DNA of 64,000 nucleotides from positions 4,603,001-4,667,000 of the forward strand of contig NZ_CP025113.1 in the NCBI RefSeq assembly GCF_002831585.1, written 5' to 3'. Positions within the stretch are counted from its first letter, which is position 1, and every line of letters starts with the position of its first letter. Of this stretch, positions 24,156 through 33,525 are shown piece after piece. The position numbers were made by a program, and so were the translations under genes. Under the pieces are notes generated by a model. That model did not search any database. It had not been told where the DNA came from and worked only from the letters and a program-made list of their open reading frames with translations. Source of the stretch: Bradyrhizobium sp. SK17. Its GTDB lineage: Bacteria; Pseudomonadota; Alphaproteobacteria; Rhizobiales; Xanthobacteraceae.

Positions 24156-27100
24156 TCATTCCGCAGGCTGAATCGCTGTCGTCCCATTGCGCGCAGCGCT
24201 GCCGGCATGCCCGTACCGTGCATAGAGCGCGGGCAGCACGGCAAGTGTCAGCAGGGTGGCGCTGATCAGGCCGCCGATCACCACGGTGGCGAGCGGCTTC
24301 TGCACCTCGGCGCCGGTGCCGGTGGCGAACGCCATCGGGACGAAGCCGAGCGAAGCAACCAGCGCCGTCATCACCACGGGTCGGAAGCGAGTGAGGGCGC
24401 CTTGCTCGATCGCTTCGCGCATCGGCACGCCTTGCTCGCGCAATTGGCGGACGAAGCTCAGCATCACTAGCCCGTTCAGCACGGCCACGCCGGACAGCGC
24501 GATGAAGCCGACCGCCGCCGAGATCGAGAACGGCATGCCGCGCAGCAACAGCGCCGCGATGCCGCCGGTCAACGCCAGAGGCACCGCACTGAACACCAGG
24601 AGCGCGTCGCGCGCCGATCCCATCGCTGCCAGCAGCAGCAGGAAGATCATTGCAAAGCAGGCCGGCACCACGACGGCGAGCCGCTGCCGCGCAGCGGCAA
24701 GGTTCTCGGACTGGCCGCCCCAGGTCATCCAGTAACCCGGCGGCAGCTGCACCGCTTGTCCGACCTTCTTCTGTGCCTCCTCGACCACCGAGCCGAGATC
24801 GCGGCCGCGGACATTGGCGGTCACCACGATACGGCGCTTGCCATTCTCGCGGCTGATCTGGTTCGGCCCTTCAGTGAAGGAGAACTGCGCGACGCGGTTG
24901 AGCGGCAGGCTCTGCACCGGCGAACTCGGCGTCGCCTTCGGCAATGCCACCGGCAGGTTGCTCAAGGCTTCGAGATCGGAGCGCACACTCTCCGGCAATC
25001 GCACCACGATGTCGAAACTGCGGTCGCCCTCATACACGACACCGGCATCCTGGCCGCCGACCGCTGCACCGATCACGTCCTGGACCTCGGAGACGCTGAG
25101 GCCGCGCCGGGCGATCGCCGCCTTGTCGACCTTGATCTCGAGCACGGGCAGGCCGCCGGCCTGCTCGACCTTGACGTCGGTCGCGCCCGGCACGCCGCGC
25201 AGCGCCGAGGCGATCTGGTTGGCGGCCTTCTGCATCGGCTCGAACTCGTCGCCGAACACCTTGACCGCGATGTCGCCGCGAACGCCGGCGAGCAGTTCGT
25301 TGAAGCGCATCTGGATCGGCTGGGTGAATTCGTAGACGTTGCCGGGCAGCTGGTTGACCGCCTTCGAGATGTCCTCGATCAACTGCTCCTTGGTCAGCGA
25401 CGGATCAGGCCACTGATCGCGCGGCTTGAGGATGATGAAAGTGTCGGACGCGTTCGGCGGCATCGGATCGCTCGCCACCTCGGCGGTGCCGGTCTTGGAG
25501 AAGATGAACGACACCTGGGGGAAGCGGCTGACCGTCCTCTCGACCGACAGCTGCATCGCCTGCGACTGCGACAGCGACGTGCTCGGAATCCTGAGCGCAT
25601 GCAGGGCGATGTTCTTCTCGTCGAGCGAGGGAATGAACTCCTGGCCGAGGCGGAAGAACCCGAACAGCGCGGTGGCGAACAGCACGACCGCCGCCGCGAT
25701 GACCGGCACGGGCGTCGCCACCGCGCGCCGCAGCAGCGGGCTGTACCACCGCTTCATGACGGCGACGAGCCAGTTCTCCTTCTCCTGCACACGACCGGTG
25801 ATGCAGATCGCGATCAGTGCGGGCACCAGCGTCAGCGACAGCACGAAAGCGGCAGCGAGCGCGAGGATCACGGTCAGCGCCATCGGCTCGAACATCTTGC
25901 CTTCGACGCCGGTGAAGGTGAGGAGCGGCACGTAGACCAGCAGGATGATGGCCTGGCCATAGAGGCTCGGCTGCACCATTTCCACGGCAGAGGCCCGCAC
26001 CGTCTCCAGCCGTTCGTCGCGGGTCAGCACGCGGCCGAGCGCGTGCTGTTTCTCGGCGAGGTGGCGCAGGCTGTTCTCGGTGATGATGACCGCGCCGTCG
26101 ACGATCAGGCCGAAATCCAGCGCGCCGAGGCTCATCAGATTGGCGCTGATACGGCCCTGCCACATGCCGATCGCCGTCATCAGCATCGCGATCGGGATCA
26201 CCAGCGCGGTGATCAAGGCAGCCCGGAAATTGCCGAGCAGCACGAACAGCACCGCGATCACCAGCAAGGCGCCTTCGCTGAGGTTGCGCGCCACCGTGCC
26301 GATGGTCGCATCGACAAGCTGGGTGCGGTTCAGCACCGTCTCGACCTTGACGCCGGCCGGCAGGGACGGCGTGATCGCCCGCAACTTGGCGTCGACCGCG
26401 GCCGACACGGTGCGGCTGTTGGCGCCGATCAGCATCAAGGCGGTGCCGACCACGACCTCGCGGCCGTTCTCGCTGGCGCTGCCGGTGCGCGTCTCGCCAC
26501 CGATCGAGAGCGTCGCGAGGTCGCGGATCCGGACCGGCACGCCGCCTCGGGTGGTGACGACGACGGCGCCGAGCTCCTCCATGGTCTCAAGACGTCCGCC
26601 GGACCGCACCACGAATCCTTCGCCATTGCGCTCGATGTAGCGCGCGCCGCGGCTGACATTGTTGGTTTCGATCGCCTTGGCGACGTCGGCAAAGGTGAGG
26701 CCGAGCGCGATCAGCTTCGCCGCATCGGGATGGACCTGGTACTGCTTGAGATAGCCGCCGATCGAATCGACGCCGGCGACACCCGGCACCATCTTGATCT
26801 GCGGCTTGATGATCCAGTCCTGCACCGTGCGCAGATAGGCGTCCTTCTCGACCTCGCTTTGCAGCACCTGGCCGTCCGCCGTCAGGAAGCGGCCGTCGCT
26901 CTGCAAGCCTGGCGATCCGTCAGTCTGCGCCTTCTCGCCGGAATAATGGACGGTCCACATGGAGATCTCGCCGAGGCCGGTCGAGGTCGGCCCGATCCGG
27001 GGCTCGACGCCCTGCGGCAGGCGCGCGCGCACCTCGGTCAGGCGCTCGCCGACCTGCTGGCGGGCGAAATAGATGTCGGTGGCTTCGCTGAACACCGCCG

Positions 27101-27380
27101 TGATCTGCGAGAAGCCGTTACGTGACAGCGATCGCGTGCTCTCCAGCCCCGGCGCGCCCGCCAGTGCGGTTTCGATCGGGAAGGTGATCTGCTTCTCGAT
27201 CTCCGCCGGCGACAGCGCGGGTGCCACGGTATTGATCTGCACCTGCTTGTTGGTGATGTCGGGCACCGCGTCGATCGGCAGTTTCGTCAACGCGAAGCCA
27301 CCAAAAAACATCAGGACCGCCGCCAGGGCGACGACCACCCAGCGCCGCTGGATCGCAAGACCGATGATGCGCTCAATCAT
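24156..27380 (-). CDS. Heavy-metal efflux RND transporter (CzcA/CusA family)
   Basis: This 1074-residue inner-membrane pump exports divalent or monovalent metals through a tripartite complex. It starts MIERIIGLAIQRRWVVVALAAVLMFFGGF. It holds the proton-relay signature of the HME group in membrane helix 4, GALDFGLIVDGAVIITEN, which contains the two essential Asp and one Glu. FRLGQEFIPSLDE and the C-terminal LAVLPALYARYG are also typical. It overlaps the stop of the adaptor gene by 8 bases. No outer-membrane factor gene follows, so the complex must recruit one from elsewhere. Confidence 0.92.
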   Translation of the reverse strand: MIERIIGLAIQRRWVVVALAAVLMFFGGFALTKLPIDAVPDITNKQVQINTVAPALSPAEIEKQITFPIETALAGAPGLESTRSLSRNGFSQITAVFSEATDIYFARQQVGERLTEVRARLPQGVEPRIGPTSTGLGEISMWTVHYSGEKAQTDGSPGLQSDGRFLTADGQVLQSEVEKDAYLRTVQDWIIKPQIKMVPGVAGVDSIGGYLKQYQVHPDAAKLIALGLTFADVAKAIETNNVSRGARYIERNGEGFVVRSGGRLETMEELGAVVVTTRGGVPVRIRDLATLSIGGETRTGSASENGREVVVGTALMLIGANSRTVSAAVDAKLRAITPSLPAGVKVETVLNRTQLVDATIGTVARNLSEGALLVIAVLFVLLGNFRAALITALVIPIAMLMTAIGMWQGRISANLMSLGALDFGLIVDGAVIITENSLRHLAEKQHALGRVLTRDERLETVRASAVEMVQPSLYGQAIILLVYVPLLTFTGVEGKMFEPMALTVILALAAAFVLSLTLVPALIAICITGRVQEKENWLVAVMKRWYSPLLRRAVATPVPVIAAAVVLFATALFGFFRLGQEFIPSLDEKNIALHALRIPSTSLSQSQAMQLSVERTVSRFPQVSFIFSKTGTAEVASDPMPPNASDTFIILKPRDQWPDPSLTKEQLIEDISKAVNQLPGNVYEFTQPIQMRFNELLAGVRGDIAVKVFGDEFEPMQKAANQIASALRGVPGATDVKVEQAGGLPVLEIKVDKAAIARRGLSVSEVQDVIGAAVGGQDAGVVYEGDRSFDIVVRLPESVRSDLEALSNLPVALPKATPSSPVQSLPLNRVAQFSFTEGPNQISRENGKRRIVVTANVRGRDLGSVVEEAQKKVGQAVQLPPGYWMTWGGQSENLAAARQRLAVVVPACFAMIFLLLLAAMGSARDALLVFSAVPLALTGGIAALLLRGMPFSISAAVGFIALSGVAVLNGLVMLSFVRQLREQGVPMREAIEQGALTRFRPVVMTALVASLGFVPMAFATGTGAEVQKPLATVVIGGLISATLLTLAVLPALYARYGHAGSAARNGTTAIQPAE

Positions 27381-28596
27381 GGCCGTGCTCCGCCTCGTCC
27401 TTTTCGACCTCCGCTTTCAGCGTGAAGGTGTTCTGCACCGCGATGGTCTCGCCGGCGGCAAGACCGGTCACGATCTCGATATCGTCATCGTCCTCGCGGC
27501 CGGTTCGCACCGACCTCGCCTCGAAGCCGTCGGCGTCGCGGACGAATACGGTCGGTGTGCCCTTGACGGTTTGAATGGCCTTCTTCGAGACCATCACGGC
27601 GGACGGGGCTCCGGCGAGCGGGACCTCCGCCGTGACGAAGGTGCCCGGCTTCCAGCGGTGGTCCTTGTTGGGCAGCGTTGCGATCACCCGTGCGTTGCGG
27701 GTCTCGCGGTCAAGCAGGGGGCTGACGAAAATGACGTTCGCGCTGGTCTGATCTTCGGTGCCGATGGCACGGATATTCACCGACACGCCTTCGCGGACCG
27801 CGCCGATGTCTTCCGGCGAGACGGCCAGTTCGACCCAGATGTCATCGAGATTGACGATGACGTAGAGCTCGCTTTCCTGCCCCTCGCGTCCGATCAGTCC
27901 GCCGAGATCGACGCGCCGCTCCGAGATCCGGCCGCTGATCGGCGCACGCAGGAACTGGGTTCGCAGGCTCTCCTGCGGCTGGTTGGGCAGGTCGGCGATC
28001 TCGCTCTCCGACAGGCCGAGCGCAAACAACTTCTGCCGCGCGCCGTCGAGCTTGATCTGGGCGTCGTTCGCGGTCAGGCGGGTGCGCAGGAACTCGTTTT
28101 CCGACACGATGCGGGTCTCGACCAGCGTCTTCTGCCTGGCATAGAGGGTCTGCTGCAGATCGTTGGTCAGCCGTGCAGCGAGGTATTCGCTCTTGGCGTC
28201 GGCCACCTCGCGGCTTTCGATCGCCGCGACGATCTCGCCCTTCTCGACGACGTCGCCGAGACGCTTGCGCAGTTCCGTGACCGTCGCGAGCACCCGCACC
28301 GAGACGCGGCCGATGTGGTCGGCGTCGGGGATGAGCGACCCCGGCGCCAGGAAATGCCGCTTCAGCACGCCGCCGCTGGCCTGCGCCAGGGTGATGCGGG
28401 CTTCGCGAATCTGGTCTTCGCTCAGCTCGATATGGCCGGGCGCTTCATGCTTGGCCTCGGCTTTCGGCACGTCGGTGGCTGCGGCCTCCTGCGTCCCGGC
28501 CGGGAATTTAACCGGCCAGCCGATCGATCCGGCAGCCAGGACGACAAGTGCAATACCGGCGGCTACGCCGGCGAAGAATAGAACAACCCGTTTCAT
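27373..28596 (-). CDS. RND efflux periplasmic adaptor (CzcB-like)
   Basis: The ATG starting MKRVVLFFAGVAAGIALVVLAAG gives 407 residues with an N-terminal membrane anchor; an upstream in-frame extension lacks support. The CzcB-type barrel-sandwich and hairpin domains are recognisable: GRVSVRVLATVTELRKRLGD, a long alpha-hairpin (SEYLAARLTNDLQQTLYARQ), and APISGRISERRVDLGGLIG. The C terminus has a Asp/Glu/His-rich tail (DEAEHGHD). It joins the CzcA-type pump to an outer-membrane channel. It is the first gene of the pump operon, probably behind the small HGDHC protein. Confidence 0.88.
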   Translation of the reverse strand: MKRVVLFFAGVAAGIALVVLAAGSIGWPVKFPAGTQEAAATDVPKAEAKHEAPGHIELSEDQIREARITLAQASGGVLKRHFLAPGSLIPDADHIGRVSVRVLATVTELRKRLGDVVEKGEIVAAIESREVADAKSEYLAARLTNDLQQTLYARQKTLVETRIVSENEFLRTRLTANDAQIKLDGARQKLFALGLSESEIADLPNQPQESLRTQFLRAPISGRISERRVDLGGLIGREGQESELYVIVNLDDIWVELAVSPEDIGAVREGVSVNIRAIGTEDQTSANVIFVSPLLDRETRNARVIATLPNKDHRWKPGTFVTAEVPLAGAPSAVMVSKKAIQTVKGTPTVFVRDADGFEARSVRTGREDDDDIEIVTGLAAGETIAVQNTFTLKAEVEKDEAEHGHD

Positions 28597-28709
28597 ATGC
28601 GCCTCTCCGCAGCGCATGCCGATGGCCCTGCGCTGTCGCGACATCGATCTGTGCGAAAGGGTGCGCGCGGCCTGACGGCTGCGGCACACGACCGGTCATG
28701 TTGACCGGA

Positions 28710-29078
28710 TCAGGCACGCGGTGGCTCGAATGGAGAGAGGCGATCGGCCGCCTCCGGCAGGGCGATGCTGTCATCGCCGTAGCTATGCACCGCATAAGCG
28801 ATCGGGAAGGCGGTCTCTTGCGGAGCGACCGAAGCGACATGCGTCAGGCAATGATCGCCGTGAAGCGAAGCCGGATGCGCCGGGGCCTTGCCGCCGGTGT
28901 CGTCGATCGACAGTGCGATCGAGGCGACGGGAGCTGCATCGTCATCACGGTCGGAGGTCCAGCCGTGGAAGAACGACAGCACCAGCGCAAGCGAAATCAG
29001 TCCCGCGAGCAGGCTGCGCCAGCGGCGCGATCCCGATGCGTGAGCGGAAGACTGAATCATGGTGCGCGAAGCGGCCAT
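28710..29078 (-). CDS. Hypothetical metal-associated periplasmic protein
   Basis: The 122-residue protein has one membrane or signal segment (LLAGLISLALVLSFFHGW) and a mature part with HGDHCLTHVAS, a His/Cys cluster that could bind metal. It lies just upstream of the czcB-czcA operon on the same strand, 113 bases away. That is a typical place for small accessory proteins of metal-resistance operons. The start may instead be the ATG six codons in. The metal-binding role is inference. Confidence 0.6.
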   Translation of the reverse strand: MAASRTMIQSSAHASGSRRWRSLLAGLISLALVLSFFHGWTSDRDDDAAPVASIALSIDDTGGKAPAHPASLHGDHCLTHVASVAPQETAFPIAYAVHSYGDDSIALPEAADRLSPFEPPRA

Positions 29079-29152
29079 GCGCCTTAATTAGCGCCCCGAC
29101 CGCGCGCATTCAAGTTCGTCTCCGCGACAGATTGGCTACGGATACTATAACG

Positions 29153-29380
29153 TTACGCGGTGTCCGCGGTTCGACGTATCAGCCATCGGCGCGCCGCAAC
29201 GACGGCCCAGATCGCTTCGACCAGGCCGAACGGCCAGGCGCCCTGCATGAAACCGTAGGCCGAACCCAGCGCGCACGAGACCGCGAAGGCCAGGATGAAC
29301 CAGGGGCTGCGGTCTTCGGCTGCGTAGCAGACGAGCATCATGGTCACGGCGAACAATCCGAACAGCGTCAGTGCGTCCAT
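29153..29380 (-). CDS. Small three-helix membrane protein
   Basis: The 75-residue protein starts MDALTLFGLFAVTMMLVCYA and has three hydrophobic stretches (also SPWFILAFAVSCALGSAYGF and WPFGLVEAIWAVVAA). It ends in a basic tail. The ribosome site AGGAG is 13 bases away; an ATG nine codons upstream is the alternative start. I do not recognise a named family. Confidence 0.6.
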   Translation of the reverse strand: MDALTLFGLFAVTMMLVCYAAEDRSPWFILAFAVSCALGSAYGFMQGAWPFGLVEAIWAVVAARRWLIRRTADTA

Positions 29381-29407
29381 TTCGCGGCAGAACTCCTGTT
29401 GTCGCAA

Positions 29408-29730
29408 TGTCGATATCTGAGCAGGCCCGGGATGGCATGGCCATCGCCCGTCGCCGACCGAAAGGATTGCCCGTCAAGCGCGTTGCTGATGGTGAGTTCT
29501 GTGCGATCGCGAACTCCTGTGCGAGTTTATAGCCTGGATGAGACGACGCGAAATCCGGGCGCGCGCCAGCCCTTGTGAAGGCTCCCCGGACTTCCCTTCG
29601 CTTCATCCCGCTACGCATCGCCGGGCCAGCCGTCACGTCGACGCAACCGGCTACCGCTGTAAGCAAAGGCTTAATGCCTGCGACATAATATCGCTCCGAT
29701 CGAGGCCTTCGCGCTAACCTTCGGGTAACT
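29408..29730. other. Gene-free stretch with a degraded palindromic repeat
   Basis: At 29529-29559 the sequence TAGCCTGGATGAG followed by CGCGAAATCCGGG looks like a decayed copy of a common short rhizobial palindrome. The rest must hold the promoter of the downstream gene; the string CATAATATC near 29680-29695 is AT-rich but no full promoter is clear. Confidence 0.4.
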
Positions 29731-30267
29731 ATGCGGCTTTTGCCAATCAAGGATCCCGAGCGGTCCTGGCGTCTTATCAAGGCACAATGGAAGAAGGACG
29801 CTGAAGGCGTCGGCGAGGATATTGCGACCTTCGGCGGCATGAGCGCCTTTGAGGCGCTGACGGCCAGGGAAGGTGACAGCCAGGGGCTGTATCACCTGAC
29901 CGACGGAGAACGGGTCCACGCGGTCTGCCAGGTCAGACGTCTCTTGATGAGCCGATATTCGGCGCCGGCGCTCAGCGCGCGCTTCGTCAACGTGTCTCCG
30001 ATCTACGATCTCGGCATCGCCGGTGCCGGCGATTACGCGCAGATGCTGGTGGCGCTGTTCTCCGGCGTGGTCTGGCTGTCGCGTGACGCGCTGTCGGCCA
30101 ACCACGTGCGGTTTCTCCTGAAGAGCCCAGGTGACTCGCAATTCTTCGCCGCGCTCAAGGCCGTAACGCCGTTCTCACCGTTCTCGAAATTCACCATCGA
30201 AGGCGCGTTGATCGAGTGCAGCCTGAAGGAAGCGACGGCGTCGTCGCTCGCTGCGGCCGCGTCCTGA
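29731..30267 (+). CDS. Hypothetical cytoplasmic protein
   Basis: This 178-residue protein starts MRLLPIKDPERSWRLIKAQW. It contains GVVWLSRDALSANHVRFLLKSPGD and SKFTIEGALIECSL. No signal peptide or membrane segment is clear. It precedes the GGDEF-EAL gene on the same strand by 116 bases and could be functionally linked to it. No family was recognised. Confidence 0.6.
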   Translation: MRLLPIKDPERSWRLIKAQWKKDAEGVGEDIATFGGMSAFEALTAREGDSQGLYHLTDGERVHAVCQVRRLLMSRYSAPALSARFVNVSPIYDLGIAGAGDYAQMLVALFSGVVWLSRDALSANHVRFLLKSPGDSQFFAALKAVTPFSPFSKFTIEGALIECSLKEATASSLAAAAS

Positions 30268-30383
30268 CGATCGTCGTACCGATCGACGTTTTCTGCGCAT
30301 CCGCCTTAACCGTCCGATAACTGATTTTCCTAACCACCCCTTGGGTTGTGTTCCCGTACAAGAGCACCCGCAGGGGCAGGAAA

Positions 30384-33095
30384 ATGTCGGTTGTCTCAAC
30401 GAACAGCGTGAAGCCGGAGTACCGGCGGCTGTCGATCAAAGGTGTGTTGCGCGCGATCAGGATGGGCGCCATTCAGTGGCTCGTCCTGAGTGCCGCGCTG
30501 CTCGTGCTCGCGATCACGCTCGGTACCGGCTATCTCGCGCTGCAGTTTCGCGAGCGCGCGCTGGAGATGTCCGAGCGCGAGCTCAACAACACCGCGCTGC
30601 TGCTGTCCCGGCATTTCGACCAGCAGCTCAGCGATCTCCAGCATATCCACGACGATGTCTTGAACTATCTGCGGTCCGAACAGGTCGAGACCGCCGACCA
30701 GTTCGAGAAGAACATGTCGCTGCTGAGTGCGCACGAGATGCTGCGGACGCGGCTGGCGGCGCTGCCGCATGTCGGCGGTCTCAATCTTTTCAGCGCCAAG
30801 GGATGGCTGATCAACTCATCCGAGATGTGGCCGGTGCCCGACATCAGCATCGCCGACCGGCGCTATTTCAAGGAATTCACCTCGGGGCGGCCGACATCGC
30901 CCGTCATCGTCGAGCCGGCGGTGAGCAAGGTGACCGGCAACTGGACCACGATCTTTGCGCGCAAGATCACCGGGCGTAACGGCGAGATCATCGGCTTCGC
31001 CAGCCGCGGCGTCGAGCCCAGTCATTTCGAGGATTTCGTGGGCTCGCTGGCGCTGAACGGCGACACCGTGATCTCGATGATCCATCGCGACGGCACGATC
31101 ATCGCGCGCTATCCGCAGGACGCCGGCGTGGTCGGCCACAACATCGTCGACCAGCCGCTGTTCCGGAAGGTCATCAGCCTCGGCGGCAACACGTCCGGGC
31201 GGTTCGTCGGGGCCTCCGGCGAGGAGAATGTCGGGGCGGTGAAGTCACTGTCGCACTTTCCGATCATGATCCTTGCCACCACACGGACTGCCAGCGCGCT
31301 GGAGGACTGGCGCGCCCAGACCAAGCTGCAATTTTGCGCTGCGGTGCTCGCGGTGCTCATCGTCATCATGACGATCTTCCTGATCGTCCGCCAATTGCAG
31401 CGACAGCATGATGCGGCCCAGCGCAAGCTGTCCGAGAAAAGCCAGCACCTCGACACCGCGATCAACACCATGGCGCAGGGGCTGCTGCTGTTCGACGCCT
31501 CGGCGCGACTGGTGATCTGCAACCAGCAATATATCGAGATGTTCGGCCTATCGCCCGATGTCGCCAAGCCCGGATGTCATCTGCGCGACCTCATCCTGCA
31601 CCGCGAGGCGACCGGCTCGTTCGTTGGCGATGTCGATGGATACTGCGCCCGATTCACCAATCCTGACAACGACAGGGTCCAGGATGTGGTGATCGATACC
31701 CCGGACGGCCGCAGCATCCACCTGATCTACAAGCGTGCGCCGGATGGCGGCTGGGCCACCACGCTGGAGGACGTCACCGACGGGCGGCGCGCGCAGGCGC
31801 GGATCGAATATCTCGCGCATTATGATGCCTTGACCAATCTGCCGAACCGCATGCTGTTCCAGCGTCATGCCGAAGAACTGCTGCGCAAGGCCGCCGGGCG
31901 CGAATTCGCGATCCACTATATCGACATCGACGAGTTCAAGCGGATCAACGACACGCTCGGTCATCTGATCGGCGACGAATTCCTCCGCGGCGTGGCCGGC
32001 AAGCTGCGCCAATCGGTCGGGGCGAATGACTTCATCGCGCGCCTCGGCGGCGACGAGTTCGCGATCGTGCAGCACGACATCGCGTCCGACGACGCTGTCA
32101 GCGACCTCGTGGCGCGCATCTATCAGTCGCTGCGCACGCCGTTCGACTGCCTCGGCCATCGGCTCTCGAGCGATGCCAGCATCGGGATCGCGATCGCGCC
32201 ACGCCACGGCACCGATCTGTTCGAATTGCTGAAATGCGCCGACCTTGCCATGTATGCGGCAAAGGCTGCCGGCCGCCGGACTTATCGTTTCTTCGATCCG
32301 GCGATGGAGAAGCAGGCCAATCTGCGCCGCGCATTGGAGGCCGATCTGCGCAGCGCGTTGGCCGAGGGCGGTTTCGAGCTGCACTACCAGCCGCTGGTCG
32401 ATCTGCGCAGCGACGAGGTGACCGGCTGCGAGGCGCTGCTGCGCTGGCGTCATCCGGTGCGCGGCATGATCTCGCCGGTCGAGTTCATCCCGGTGGCCGA
32501 GGAAACTGGATTGATCGAGGAGATCGGGCAGTGGGTGCTGCGCACCGCCTGCATCGAGGCGGCGGGGTGGCCGGCGCATGTGCGCGTCGCCGTCAACGTC
32601 TCGCCGATCCAGTTCAAGTCGGAGACGCTGGCGCTCAAGGTTGCGAACGCGCTGGCGGAGAGCGGGCTCGACCCGCGCAGGCTCGAACTCGAGATCACCG
32701 AGGCAGTGCTGATCGCCGACGACGATGCGGCGCTGGTCACGCTCGGCCAGCTTCGCGCACTGGGCGTCCACATCGCGCTCGACGATTTCGGCACCGGCTA
32801 CTCGTCGCTGCAATATCTGCAACGATTTCCGTTCGACAAGATCAAGATCGACCGCAGCTTCGTCAAGGAAGTCACCCGCAATTCGGGCTCGGCGTCGATC
32901 ATCCGTGCGGTGGTGTCGATCGCCGCCGACCGCAACATGATCACCACCGCCGAGGGCGTCGAGACCGATCAGCAGCGCGACACCGTGCAGATGCTCGGCT
33001 GCACGCAAATGCAGGGCTACCTGTTTAGCAGGCCGGTTCCGGCGCAGGACGTCCGGACGCTGCTCGCGGCGGAAGGCGTCGAAAACGCCGCTTGA
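30384..33095 (+). CDS. Membrane c-di-GMP enzyme with Cache, PAS, GGDEF and EAL domains
   Basis: The ATG at 30384 follows GGGGCAGG and gives 903 residues. Two membrane helices (about 36-58 and 315-337) flank a periplasmic double-Cache-like sensor. A PAS domain follows, then GGDEF (active motif RLGGDEFAIV near residue 555) and EAL (GCEALLRW near 680, then DDFGTGYSSLQYL and AEGVET). Both catalytic motifs are intact, so it may make or degrade cyclic di-GMP depending on the ligand. Its likely effects are on motility or biofilm formation. Confidence 0.93.
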   Translation: MSVVSTNSVKPEYRRLSIKGVLRAIRMGAIQWLVLSAALLVLAITLGTGYLALQFRERALEMSERELNNTALLLSRHFDQQLSDLQHIHDDVLNYLRSEQVETADQFEKNMSLLSAHEMLRTRLAALPHVGGLNLFSAKGWLINSSEMWPVPDISIADRRYFKEFTSGRPTSPVIVEPAVSKVTGNWTTIFARKITGRNGEIIGFASRGVEPSHFEDFVGSLALNGDTVISMIHRDGTIIARYPQDAGVVGHNIVDQPLFRKVISLGGNTSGRFVGASGEENVGAVKSLSHFPIMILATTRTASALEDWRAQTKLQFCAAVLAVLIVIMTIFLIVRQLQRQHDAAQRKLSEKSQHLDTAINTMAQGLLLFDASARLVICNQQYIEMFGLSPDVAKPGCHLRDLILHREATGSFVGDVDGYCARFTNPDNDRVQDVVIDTPDGRSIHLIYKRAPDGGWATTLEDVTDGRRAQARIEYLAHYDALTNLPNRMLFQRHAEELLRKAAGREFAIHYIDIDEFKRINDTLGHLIGDEFLRGVAGKLRQSVGANDFIARLGGDEFAIVQHDIASDDAVSDLVARIYQSLRTPFDCLGHRLSSDASIGIAIAPRHGTDLFELLKCADLAMYAAKAAGRRTYRFFDPAMEKQANLRRALEADLRSALAEGGFELHYQPLVDLRSDEVTGCEALLRWRHPVRGMISPVEFIPVAEETGLIEEIGQWVLRTACIEAAGWPAHVRVAVNVSPIQFKSETLALKVANALAESGLDPRRLELEITEAVLIADDDAALVTLGQLRALGVHIALDDFGTGYSSLQYLQRFPFDKIKIDRSFVKEVTRNSGSASIIRAVVSIAADRNMITTAEGVETDQQRDTVQMLGCTQMQGYLFSRPVPAQDVRTLLAAEGVENAA

Positions 33096-33153
33096 GTCGG
33101 CAGTTCCTTCGACGGCAAGTTCCTAGAAATCGACCGGCTGGCGCGACGAACAC

Positions 33154-33178
33154 GGAACCGAAACCGTGGAACCGCGTT
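33154..33178 (+). promoter_or_regulatory. Candidate EcfG general-stress promoter
   Basis: GGAAC (33154-33158) and CGTT (33175-33178) are spaced by exactly 16 bases, matching the EcfG consensus. The ATG of the RlpA-like gene is 31 bases downstream, an ideal distance for a short 5' leader. Confidence 0.65.
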
Positions 33179-33208
33179 CCCTTGCGGGGCTCGACCGGCA
33201 GGCGATCA

Positions 33209-33505
33209 ATGAAAACCGCAATGATGTCCGCGGCCATGCTGCTGTTTGCGTCATGCATGGCAAGCGCGGAAAGTGGCCTTGCGTCCTATTATCGTGGCAT
33301 CGGCAAGAGTGGCGAGATGACTTGCGCGCACCGCAAGCGGCCATTCGGCAGCATGGTCACGGTGTCCTATCGCGGAAAATCGATCCGCTGTCGCGTCAAT
33401 GACCGCGGCCCGTTCGTCCGCGGACGGATCATCGACGTCTCGACCACGGCGGCCCGCGCGCTCGGCATCCTTCAGCTCGGCGTTGCGCATGTTGAGATCG
33501 AGTAG
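33209..33505 (+). CDS. RlpA-like double-psi beta-barrel protein
   Basis: The ATG at 33209 starts a signal peptide (MKTAMMSAAMLLFASCMASA) and a 98-residue protein; upstream codons in frame would cover the promoter. The mature part is a minimal RlpA barrel: GLASYYRG, MTCAHRKRPFGSMVTVSY, VNDRGPF and the catalytic-type IIDVSTTAARALG. RlpA proteins are lytic transglycosylases acting on denuded peptidoglycan. There is no SPOR domain here. A consensus EcfG promoter suggests general stress control. Confidence 0.85.
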   Translation: MKTAMMSAAMLLFASCMASAESGLASYYRGIGKSGEMTCAHRKRPFGSMVTVSYRGKSIRCRVNDRGPFVRGRIIDVSTTAARALGILQLGVAHVEIE

Positions 33506-33525
33506 GGCGTAGCCGGCGCTCGTGG

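Noticed and set aside
24756..27125. 789-codon open frame on the plus strand opposite the RND pump
   Set aside because: It is an antisense shadow of a clear CzcA gene; the translated text is low-complexity His/Arg/Asp-rich without any family motif.
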